Source: Candidatus Hydrogenedentota bacterium (GTDB lineage Bacteria; Hydrogenedentota; Hydrogenedentia; Hydrogenedentales; CAITNO01). From it: a DNA stretch of 15,963 bases. The stretch's first letter is position 1. The number at the start of each line of letters is the position of its first letter. The position numbers and the translations under genes are program-made. The notes under the pieces are model-generated. The model was not told the DNA's origin. It was given only the letters and a program-made list of their open reading frames with translations, and did not search any database. The DNA lies in NCBI GenBank assembly GCA_029554925.1, contig JAKPUV010000130.1, positions 1 to 15,963 of the forward strand, in the 5' to 3' direction. Positions 8,546 through 15,198 of the stretch are shown one piece after another.

Positions 8546-8549
8546 CGCC

Positions 8550-9899
8550 ATGTCTTCTCACCGTTCCCTGTTCCCTGTCCGTTCCGTCCTCTTCCTTGCC
8601 GCCGTGCTCTTCGCCGTCGCCGGGGCGGCGCAGCCCATCACCCCGCTCACCGGGTACGCTTTCGCGCCCTATGACACCGCGCCCGCCGGAGAGTCCGTGG
8701 TAAGTTACGATTTCGACACGTCCGGCGAGCTCTACACGCTGACCGGCGACCCCGCCTGGGCGTTGGGCCTGACGGTTTACCGGGGCGTGGGTGCGGGTCG
8801 GACGGTCTTGTACGACAGCAACGCCGCCTTCCCCGGATCGCGCGTCACCGTCGTCGGCCCCTGGCTCTATTTCAACGACGGCGGCGACTACGCGCGCTGG
8901 GACTTCAACTACTACGTCCTGCCCCTGTCCGGCGGCGCGCCGCTCCTGGCCTACACGACCGTCGAGGGCACGCCCAGTCTCTGGGGCGCCGACACCCGCG
9001 ACGGCGCGCAGTTCTTCGCCTCCGGCGCCACGGGCTACGGCCCCAGCGAAATCTGGCACATGCCCCTGTCCGGCACCGGCGCGCTCGACGCCCTTGTGAG
9101 CATCGGCCAGCCCGGCGACTCCTCCGGCCCCCTCGCGTTTGACGCGGCGGGCAACCTGTTCTATGCGCCGGGCTACGTCTACTCCGGCCAGCCCAACGTC
9201 TTCCGCTGGACCGCCGCCGAGGTCGCCGCCGCGCTGGCGGACCCGGCGGGCGCGCCCCTGCTTCCCGCCGGGCATGTCTGGGGAGAGATCCCCGCGCCCT
9301 TCACCGGGGCGGCGGGCCTAGTGGTGGATGCGGCGGGCAGTGTGTACGTCACCGCCAATATTTGGGGAGAGCCCGGCGAGCTGCTGGTCTTCCGCGCCGA
9401 CGCCGACGGGGGCGGCCAGCCGCCCACGGCCCTCGGCCGCCACGCCGCGCGCCTGGAGACCCTCCGCCTGCGCGGCGGACGCGTCTATGTGAACTGCGCC
9501 GAGGGCGTGTACAGCATTCCCGAGGTGCTGACCGTGCGCGCCGACGGGCCGCTGGAGCGGTCCGCCGTCGTGGGTGAGCCCGTCAGCTTCTCCGTCACCG
9601 CCTCCGGCGGCTCCGGCGACACGGCCTACGAGTGGCACCGCGCTACCGCGGGCAAGGCCGACACCCTCGTCGGCACCGACGCGCCCGTCCTCACCATCAC
9701 CCCCCAGTGGGGCGACGACGGCGCGCAGTTCTACTGCCTCGCCTCCGACGCGGGCACCACCGGACTCGCCTCCCCCGCGTTCACCCTCGACGTCACGCCC
9801 ATGTTGCCCGTCGCGGAAGGCCTGGGCCTGGCAATCCTCGCCGCCGCCCTCGCCGCCGCAGGCGCCCGCCGCGCGCGGCGGCGGTCATCAGCGCGGTGA
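8550..9899 (+). CDS. Cobalamin-riboswitch-controlled surface protein, propeller-like with Ig-like domain and C-terminal sorting signal
   Basis: 449 residues from the ATG at 8550, preceded by ACGAGGG and beginning a signal peptide (SVLFLAAVLFAVAGAAQ, about 12-28). The mature region to about 325 consists of repeated short beta-rich units typical of propeller proteins, such as VVSYDFDTSGELYTLTGD, GPLAFDAAGNLFYAPG, GLVVDAAGSVYVTANI and LRLRGGRVYVNCAEGVYSI. About 330-415 looks Ig-like (GEPVSFSVTASGG, YEWHRA, DDGAQFYCLASD). The tail LPVAEGLGLAILAAALAAAG plus an arginine cluster is a tripartite sorting signal of the PEP-CTERM/IPTL-CTERM kind, so the protein is probably exported, processed and held at the envelope. 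Its riboswitch implies induction under B12 shortage. BtuG of Bacteroides is a surface propeller that binds B12, so a corrinoid-capture role is a reasonable but unproven inference. No metal- or cobalamin-binding motif is obvious. Confidence 0.88.
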   Translation: MSSHRSLFPVRSVLFLAAVLFAVAGAAQPITPLTGYAFAPYDTAPAGESVVSYDFDTSGELYTLTGDPAWALGLTVYRGVGAGRTVLYDSNAAFPGSRVTVVGPWLYFNDGGDYARWDFNYYVLPLSGGAPLLAYTTVEGTPSLWGADTRDGAQFFASGATGYGPSEIWHMPLSGTGALDALVSIGQPGDSSGPLAFDAAGNLFYAPGYVYSGQPNVFRWTAAEVAAALADPAGAPLLPAGHVWGEIPAPFTGAAGLVVDAAGSVYVTANIWGEPGELLVFRADADGGGQPPTALGRHAARLETLRLRGGRVYVNCAEGVYSIPEVLTVRADGPLERSAVVGEPVSFSVTASGGSGDTAYEWHRATAGKADTLVGTDAPVLTITPQWGDDGAQFYCLASDAGTTGLASPAFTLDVTPMLPVAEGLGLAILAAALAAAGARRARRRSSAR

Positions 9900-9934
9900 C
9901 AGATCCGGTGCTTCTCAGGGGACATGGTGTTTAC

Positions 9935-10019
9935 GAGGAAGACTGAAGACGAGGCGGCCGGGATGGCGGCGGTACGGGCTCGCGTACCGCAGGCGTCCCG
10001 CCTGCCTCGTCTTTTCCTC
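9935..10019. repeat. Long imperfect palindrome, REP-like element or terminator
   Basis: The arms AAGACGAGGC (9946-9955) and GCCTCGTCTT (10004-10013) are perfect complements, GAGGAA (9935-9940) pairs with TTCCTC (10014-10019) outside them, and GCGGTACG pairs with CGTACCGC (9969-9976 with 9983-9990) at the tip. Between them GGC, GGGA and TCCC, GCC also match. Within the 3' arm GCAGGCG and CGCCTGC form a second nested palindrome. The element fills the gap between the surface protein and the GH38 gene; the four Ts at 10012-10015 could also let it terminate the upstream transcript. Confidence 0.65.
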
Positions 10020-10039
10020 CGCGTTTCACCCCGCGTTTT

Positions 10040-10069
10040 TTGTGTTTCCCCCCCGTTCCGGTGTACATT
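10040..10069 (+). promoter_or_regulatory. Candidate promoter of the GH38 gene
   Basis: TTGTGT (10040-10045) and TACATT (10064-10069) are 18 bases apart, about 79 bases before the ATG at 10148. The spacer contains a run of seven Cs. Match to consensus is only moderate. Confidence 0.35.
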
Positions 10070-10080
10070 TCGGGGCGTTC

Positions 10081-10097
10081 CCCCGGGTTCCCCGGGG
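10081..10097 (+). other. GC hairpin in the GH38 leader
   Basis: CCCCGGG and CCCGGGG form a 7-bp stem closed by TTC, just downstream of the candidate promoter and 50 bases before the start codon. No U-tract follows. A role in mRNA stability or translation is possible but not shown. Confidence 0.35.
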
Positions 10098-10147
10098 CTG
10101 TTTCCAGCATGCAGCAGGCCGCCGGCCTTATTTCAGGAGACTCCATC

Positions 10148-12940
10148 ATGTCCGACGAGCGCAAGATCATCCATGTCGTGTCCAATTCCCACTGGGACCG
10201 GGAATGGGGCTATCCCTTCGAGGAGACGCGCCTGCTCCTGCTGAAGTTCATGGACGAGCTGCTGGACCTGCTGGACACGGACCCGGAGTTCCACTCGTTC
10301 ACCATGGACTCGCAGACCCTGTGCGTGGAGGACTACCTGGAGCTGCGCCCGGAGCGGCGCGCGGACATCGAGCGGCATGTGAAGTCCGGCCGCCTCATCG
10401 TCGGGCCGTGGTACTCCCTGCCGGAGGAGTACATCTGCAACGGCGAGTCGCTGGTGCGCAACCTCGTGGTGGGCCACCGCAGCGCGGACGCCCTCGGCAA
10501 GGTCTCGAAGATCGGGTACACCCCGTTCAGCTACGGCCAGACCTCGCAAATCCCCCAGATTTACAACGGCTTCGACATTGACACGATCATCTTCTACCGG
10601 GGGATCAACACGCCGAAGTGCGAGTACATCCTGGAGGGGCCGGACGGCTCGCGGCTCTTCGGGTCGCGGTTCGGCACCATGAGCCGGTTCAGCTACTACA
10701 TCTACGTCTACCGCGTCCTGCGCTACGGCTCCGACGACGTGTTCACCCGCTACGACTGGGACCGGGGCGCGGCGCCGTTCCGGCTGGCGTCGGACACCCG
10801 CCCGCGGGAGCACTACTACATCCTCGACGACAAGAAGAAGCAGTGGAACGACGCGCCCATCCGCGAGCAGCTCCTCAAGCTGGTGCGGGACGAGTCGGAG
10901 CACTTCTCCTCGCGCCACATCGTGGCCATGCAGGGTTTCGACTCGTCGAACCCGGACCCCGAGGAGACGCGGATCATGAAGCTCTGCCAGGAGCTGCTGC
11001 CGGAGCACGACATCCGCTTCTCCAGCCTGGAGGAGTACATGAACGGCATCCGCGCCGAGGTGAAGGACCCCGTCGTCCTGCGCGGCGAGTTCCGCGACCC
11101 CGGCGCCACGGGCAAGTGGACCCATCTCTTCGGCGACGTCATCAGCGCGCGGCCCCGCCTGAAGCAGGCCAACCACGCCTCCGAGGTCAACCTCCAGCGG
11201 CGCGCCGAGCCCTGGAGCGCCGTCGCCTCCATGGCCGGCGGCGAGTACCTCAAGACCGCCCTCGACCGCTGCTGGCGCTTCCTCCTCCAGAACCACCCGC
11301 ACGACACCATCACCGGCGGCGGCATTGACCAGATGGAGAAGGACTCCCACTTCCGCTTCGACCAGATCAACATCATCTGCGACGGCCTGTCCCGCCGCGC
11401 CCTGGAGGCCGTCCAGCGGCAGGTGGACAACGGGGACCTGTCCCCGCGCGACAGCGTGCTGACGGTCTTCAACCCCTGCCCGTTCCCGCGCAAGGGCGTC
11501 GTCTCGTGCCTCGTGGACATGCCGCAGAACATGGGCTACGAGGCCTTCAGCCTCGTGAACCCCGCGACGGGGAAAAAGCTGCGCATGCAGAAGCAGGAGC
11601 GCTTCCCCATGGGCGTGCTCGTGCGCAACCTCCAGGACATCTCGGTCGAGGTCCGCACGGAGCGCGTGCGCTGCCACGTCGAGCTGGACGAGGTGCCCGC
11701 CTACGGCTACGCGACCTACCATGTCGTCCGCGAGGAGATGTTCGACCGCGCGCCCGGCAGCCTCGCGCCGGAGGTCAACGTGCTGGAGAACGCCTTCGTG
11801 CGCGTGCATTTCAACAGCGACGGCACCCTGGACCTCCTGCACAAGGAGACGGGCCGCGTGTACACCGGCCTGCACTACCTCGAGGACTCCGGCGAGACCG
11901 GCCACTCGTGGATCCACATGGAGCCCGAGCGCAACGAGGTCATCACCTCCCACGGATGCCCCTGCGAGATCGCCCTGGAGGAGGACGGGCCCCTGCTCGC
12001 GCGGATGCGCGTGGACTATCATCTGAACATCCCCGTCAGCGTCGAGGACGAGCCCTATGTGGACTTCCGCGAGGGCGACATCAACGACACGGGCCGCACG
12101 AAAGAGCGGCGCGAAATGGTCGTCACCAGCCGCTTCACCCTGCGGGCCGACTCGCCGCGCCTGGACATCCAGACCTCCTTCGAGAACACCTGCAAGCACC
12201 ACCGCCTCCGCGTGGTCTTCCCCACCCGCCTCGCGGACTGCGACCGCACGGACGCGGAAATCTCCTACGATGTCATCGGCCGCGACATTCATGTGAAGCA
12301 GGGCAACGCCTACTTCGGCAAGCCGAACCCCCAGTACCCCATGCACCGCTTCGTGGACATGACGGACGGCACCCACGGATTCGCCGTCCTCAACAACTCC
12401 GGACTCCGCGAGTACGAGGCCATGGACCGGGCCGACAAGCCGCTCGCCGTCACGCTCCTGCGCGCCTTCACCTTCCGCAACTCCCCCGTGTTCGGCCGCT
12501 GGGAGACCTTCCCGGACATGGAGCTGGCCCAGTGCATCGGCAAGTTCGAGTGGACCTACGCCCTGTTCCCCCACAGCGGCGACTGGACCAACGGCGTCTA
12601 CGCCCAGGCCGAGGACATGAACCTGCCGCTGGAGCCCGCGCAGGCGGGGCCGCACGCGGGCACCCTGCCCAAGGCCCTCAGCTTCCTCACCCTTGAGGGC
12701 GACAACCTCCAGGTCACGGCCTTCAAGCAGGCCGAGGACCGGCCCGGCAGCTACATCCTCCGCGTGTTCAATCCGACAGCCAAACCCGTGGACGGCGTGG
12801 TGCGGACCCACCGCCCCCTCACCGGCGCCTGGCTCACCAATATGAACGAGGAGCGCCGTGAGACCCTCGCCCCCGAGGGCGCCGCGCTCACACTCGCCTT
12901 CGGCCCCAAGAAAATCCTCACCGTCGAGTTCACCCTGTAA
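10148..12940 (+). CDS. Glycoside hydrolase family 38 (alpha-mannosidase-like) protein with substituted nucleophile
   Basis: 930 residues, a usual length for bacterial GH38. AGGAGA lies 8 bases before the ATG at 10148 and the family pattern starts at once. GH38 enzymes are zinc-dependent retaining alpha-mannosidases. SNSHWDREWGYPF (12-24) supplies zinc ligands H15 and D17; GRLIVGPWYSLPEEYICNGE (81-100) and ESLVRNLVVG (100-109) are conserved substrate-side segments; HPHDTITGG (383-391) supplies the third ligand, H385; D265 in GFDSSNPDP may be the acid/base. However GYTPFSYGQTSQIPQI (123-138) has F127 where the family has the Asp nucleophile and fourth zinc ligand (YxPDxFG pattern). The rest, including the C-terminal beta domains, looks intact, so this is not a decaying gene. 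No signal peptide is seen, so it is probably cytoplasmic. It may be inactive, bind glycans, or use another mechanism. Confidence 0.93.
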   Translation: MSDERKIIHVVSNSHWDREWGYPFEETRLLLLKFMDELLDLLDTDPEFHSFTMDSQTLCVEDYLELRPERRADIERHVKSGRLIVGPWYSLPEEYICNGESLVRNLVVGHRSADALGKVSKIGYTPFSYGQTSQIPQIYNGFDIDTIIFYRGINTPKCEYILEGPDGSRLFGSRFGTMSRFSYYIYVYRVLRYGSDDVFTRYDWDRGAAPFRLASDTRPREHYYILDDKKKQWNDAPIREQLLKLVRDESEHFSSRHIVAMQGFDSSNPDPEETRIMKLCQELLPEHDIRFSSLEEYMNGIRAEVKDPVVLRGEFRDPGATGKWTHLFGDVISARPRLKQANHASEVNLQRRAEPWSAVASMAGGEYLKTALDRCWRFLLQNHPHDTITGGGIDQMEKDSHFRFDQINIICDGLSRRALEAVQRQVDNGDLSPRDSVLTVFNPCPFPRKGVVSCLVDMPQNMGYEAFSLVNPATGKKLRMQKQERFPMGVLVRNLQDISVEVRTERVRCHVELDEVPAYGYATYHVVREEMFDRAPGSLAPEVNVLENAFVRVHFNSDGTLDLLHKETGRVYTGLHYLEDSGETGHSWIHMEPERNEVITSHGCPCEIALEEDGPLLARMRVDYHLNIPVSVEDEPYVDFREGDINDTGRTKERREMVVTSRFTLRADSPRLDIQTSFENTCKHHRLRVVFPTRLADCDRTDAEISYDVIGRDIHVKQGNAYFGKPNPQYPMHRFVDMTDGTHGFAVLNNSGLREYEAMDRADKPLAVTLLRAFTFRNSPVFGRWETFPDMELAQCIGKFEWTYALFPHSGDWTNGVYAQAEDMNLPLEPAQAGPHAGTLPKALSFLTLEGDNLQVTAFKQAEDRPGSYILRVFNPTAKPVDGVVRTHRPLTGAWLTNMNEERRETLAPEGAALTLAFGPKKILTVEFTL

Positions 12941-12952
12941 GCCCCATTTCAA

Positions 12953-12986
12953 CGCCGCCGGTGGTCCAAGGCGACTGTCGGCGGCG
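12953..12986. terminator. Bidirectional terminator candidate between convergent genes
   Basis: CGCCGCCG (12953-12960) and CGGCGGCG (12979-12986) can pair around an 18-base loop that holds a smaller GTC/GAC pairing. It occupies the 53-bp gap between the GH38 gene and the convergent ATPase gene. There is no clear U-tract on either side, so the call rests on position and symmetry. Confidence 0.4.
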
Positions 12987-12993
12987 GAGGGTC

Positions 12994-14145
12994 TCAGGCG
13001 CCGGCTTGCGGATACGGCCAGCTCCCCACCACCGATTCCAGCGGCAGGGTGCTGGCCTTGTCCGCCAGGGGATAGGCCCGATCCCCCGGATAGAGCACCC
13101 AGAGATGGGCCAGGTCCAAATCTTCCAGGGCGTTGGTCATGGAGCGGGTCATTCGCGGGGCGTCGGCGTATTTGACCTCCACCGCCCAGTTTCGGCCGTG
13201 TTCCTGCCAGAAGAGGTCCACTTCGGCGCCGGAGTGGGTGGCCCAAAAGGCCAGTTCCTCGCTCCGTTTTCCCAGGACGCGGGCGGCGGCCTCCAGCGCG
13301 AACCCCTCCCAGGACGCCCCGAGTTTGTTGTGCGCGGCCAGGTCCCGCCCGGAGCGGACGGAGAGAAGCGCGTGGAGCAGGCCGGAGTCGCGGAAATACA
13401 CCTTGGGGCGCTTGACCAGCCGCTTTCCAATGTTGGCGTGCCAGGGCTGCAGCAGCCGCACCATGAACGCCCCCTCCAGGATGTCGAGATAGCGCCGCAC
13501 CGTCGTGTCCGAGACGCCAAAGGAGCGCGCAAACTCGGAATAATTCAACACCTGGCCGTGGTAATGGCAGAGCATGGTCCAGAAACGGCGCATGGTGGCG
13601 GGGGGCAGGTTGATGCCCAGTTGCGGAATGTCCCTTTCGAGAAAAGTGGCGATGTACTGCTCAAGCCACAGTCCGGCGACCGCGTCGGTCGGGGCGGTGA
13701 AGGCCCGCGGAAGCCCGCCGCGCATCCACAGTTTGCGCCACTCCGCTCCGCCGACATCCTCCAGACGCAATCCCCCCAGCTCATGGTAGGCGATGCGTCC
13801 CGCCAGCGATTCCGCCGATTGACGCAGGAGGTCACGCGACGCGCTTCCCAGAATCAGATAACGCTGCTCCGGGCGGGTGTCCACAAGGTGGCGGAGCAGC
13901 GGAAACAGGCCCGGAAGGCGCTGAATCTCATCTATGACGATGAGACCGGAAAGCGCTTCCAGCGCCAGTTGCGGCTCTGCAAGGAGGGCGGCATCCCGGG
14001 GATTCTCCAAATCGAAGAAGTGCTCCGCGCCGAATTGTCTCGCCAGGGTGGTCTTCCCGCACTGCCGGGGTCCCACAATGGCAGTGACGGGGAAGGCTGC
14101 CAGCAATTCCTCCAACCGGGCTTTGTCCGTCTGACGGGGTATCAT
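12994..14145 (-). CDS. AAA-family ATPase with DUF4143 C-terminal region
   Basis: 383 residues from the ATG at 14145; an ATG at 14169 in the same frame would add eight residues (MIFWYHEG). The family usually begins MI.R, which favours 14145. Walker A is GPRQCGKTT (25-33), Walker B is LIVIDE (68-73) and the sensor-like strand is YLILGSAS (96-103). After a DUF4143-type middle (FLERDIPQLG, a helix-turn-helix-like FARSFGVSDTTVRRYLDIL, then VYFRDSGLLHALL) the C-terminus has GAEVDLFW and WAVEVKYA (E308, D310, E323, K325), resembling a PD-(D/E)XK nuclease core. These proteins are very widespread and highly variable in distribution, and their role is not established. The gene stands alone with an AT-rich palindromic control region, and its stop faces the GH38 gene. 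Confidence 0.93.
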   Translation of the reverse strand: MIPRQTDKARLEELLAAFPVTAIVGPRQCGKTTLARQFGAEHFFDLENPRDAALLAEPQLALEALSGLIVIDEIQRLPGLFPLLRHLVDTRPEQRYLILGSASRDLLRQSAESLAGRIAYHELGGLRLEDVGGAEWRKLWMRGGLPRAFTAPTDAVAGLWLEQYIATFLERDIPQLGINLPPATMRRFWTMLCHYHGQVLNYSEFARSFGVSDTTVRRYLDILEGAFMVRLLQPWHANIGKRLVKRPKVYFRDSGLLHALLSVRSGRDLAAHNKLGASWEGFALEAAARVLGKRSEELAFWATHSGAEVDLFWQEHGRNWAVEVKYADAPRMTRSMTNALEDLDLAHLWVLYPGDRAYPLADKASTLPLESVVGSWPYPQAGA

Positions 14146-14151
14146 GCCCTC

Positions 14152-14180
14152 ATGGTACCAAAAGATCATTGAAATTTCAA
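14152..14180 (-). promoter_or_regulatory. Candidate promoter of the ATPase gene, possibly leaderless
   Basis: On the minus strand TTGAAA (14175-14180) is 17 bases from TACCAT (14152-14157). Six bases after the -10 comes the A of the ATG at 14145, so transcription could begin at the start codon itself. The -35 lies within one arm of the inverted repeat. Confidence 0.4.
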
Positions 14181-14202
14181 CTCTCCGCGTTGAAATTTCA
14201 AT
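14168..14202. repeat. Inverted repeat of two 12-bp palindromes, candidate operator
   Basis: ATTGAAATTTCAAC (14168-14181) and GTTGAAATTTCAAT (14189-14202) are perfect reverse complements separated by TCTCCGC. Each arm contains the palindrome TTGAAATTTCAA, giving two identical dyads 21 bp apart centre to centre, two helical turns. It is sharply AT-rich against its surroundings and overlaps the -35 and the alternative start of the ATPase gene. Confidence 0.8.
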
Positions 14203-14222
14203 AATGAAAGCGCGCCCGCCGG

Positions 14223-15191
14223 TCAGATTTTGATGATTTTGCCCCGGCGGTGGAGGGCATGGGCGAGGGCGTAGCAGGCACCGAGGACGCCCGCGAGGCT
14301 CGCCAGGGCGGCGGCAACGGAAACGTCCGAGGGGATGAGCAGTTCCACAACCACCTCGGCGAGCAGCGCCTGGAGCAGGTAGAGCACGAGGGGGTTGCTG
14401 CCCATGACGGTGAGGGGCGGGAAGGAGAGGCCCGCGCGGTCGCAGACCAGGTGGAAGGCCAGCACGGTCAGGAAGCACAGCCCGGCGGAATAGACGGGGT
14501 AGGGCGCGCCCATGCCGTACTGGGAGAAGGCCCAGAACGCCTTGACGCCGGGCCATTCGGCGCGGAGCGCCCAGCCGGCCGCGCACAGCGCCACGCCCCA
14601 GAGCAGGCAGTTGCGGGCGAGGCGAACCGGGTCGCGCAGCCAGTCGGCCACGAGCGTGCCGAGCAACAGGATGAACATCCACGCCAGCGGGCCCAGGGGA
14701 CCGCCGTTGATGCTGTGGCCGAGCACCCATGCCCCGTAGCCCGTAAACGAGTACAGCGCCTGATAGAGCGCGAGGCCACCGAGCGCCGCAGCCACCCGGA
14801 CCAGCGGACCGGCGTTAATGAAGGCCAGCGAGAGAACGCCCGCCGCGCCGATATCCATGAGGGCGTCCCACACCCCCACGAGCAGGCTGAACCCGCCGTA
14901 GCAGAGGCCGAGCCCCATGAGGATGCCATAGCGGCGGAGGGCGTCGCGGCGCGCGCCGCAAAGCCCCTTCTCAACGGCGCGCCGCTGAAAGGACATGCGG
15001 AAGCCCATGCCCACGAGGAAGATGAACAGGGGCGCGATGGTGTCGGCGTAGGACATGCCCTCGTGGTGGTGCTTCACCATCCACGGCATGCGGTCGAAAT
15101 GCCCCAGGGTGTTCACGGCGATCATGCCCGCGATGGCGTAGCCGCGGGCCTGGTCCAGCGCCGTGATGCGCGCGTTGCCTGTTTGCGCCAT
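14223..15191 (-). CDS. Multi-pass membrane acyltransferase, HGSNAT/DUF5009-like
   Basis: 322 residues. The N-terminus ITALDQARGYAIAGMIAVN (9-27) and ADTIAPLFIFLVGMGFRMSF (49-68) match the membrane acyltransferase families related to heparan-alpha-glucosaminide N-acetyltransferase (DUF5009, DUF1624, YeiB-like). These move an acyl group from a cytoplasmic donor to a sugar or lipid acceptor across the membrane. The histidines in MVKHHHEGMSY (about 38-48) sit where the family has its active His. Eight to ten hydrophobic segments follow, for example LAWMFILLLGTLVADWL and LVLYLLQALLAEVVVELLI, and the protein ends with the short basic RRGKIIKI. The start lies 7 bp after the stop of the ceramidase-like gene, with only a weak ribosome site, so translation is probably coupled. 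The acceptor is unknown; an N-deacylated product of the neighbouring enzyme is one possibility. Confidence 0.85.
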   Translation of the reverse strand: MAQTGNARITALDQARGYAIAGMIAVNTLGHFDRMPWMVKHHHEGMSYADTIAPLFIFLVGMGFRMSFQRRAVEKGLCGARRDALRRYGILMGLGLCYGGFSLLVGVWDALMDIGAAGVLSLAFINAGPLVRVAAALGGLALYQALYSFTGYGAWVLGHSINGGPLGPLAWMFILLLGTLVADWLRDPVRLARNCLLWGVALCAAGWALRAEWPGVKAFWAFSQYGMGAPYPVYSAGLCFLTVLAFHLVCDRAGLSFPPLTVMGSNPLVLYLLQALLAEVVVELLIPSDVSVAAALASLAGVLGACYALAHALHRRGKIIKI

Positions 15192-15198
15192 GCCGTCT

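Noticed and set aside
8376..8549. A longer N-terminus for the surface protein
   Set aside because: That part is the 3' end of the riboswitch and its leader; the signal peptide begins at 8550.
12946..12953. ATTTCAAC at the far end of the ATPase gene as a matching mobile-element end
   Set aside because: It is only an 8-base match to the operator arm with no second dyad and no target duplication, so chance is likely.
10133..13246. A 1037-codon open frame on the minus strand
   Set aside because: It is antisense to the GH38 gene and crosses into the ATPase gene; the product shows no recognisable domain and there is no ribosome site.
14146..14730. A long N-terminal extension of the ATPase frame
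   Set aside because: It runs antisense-free but out of frame through the acyltransferase gene and the palindromes; the AAA domain is complete from 14145.
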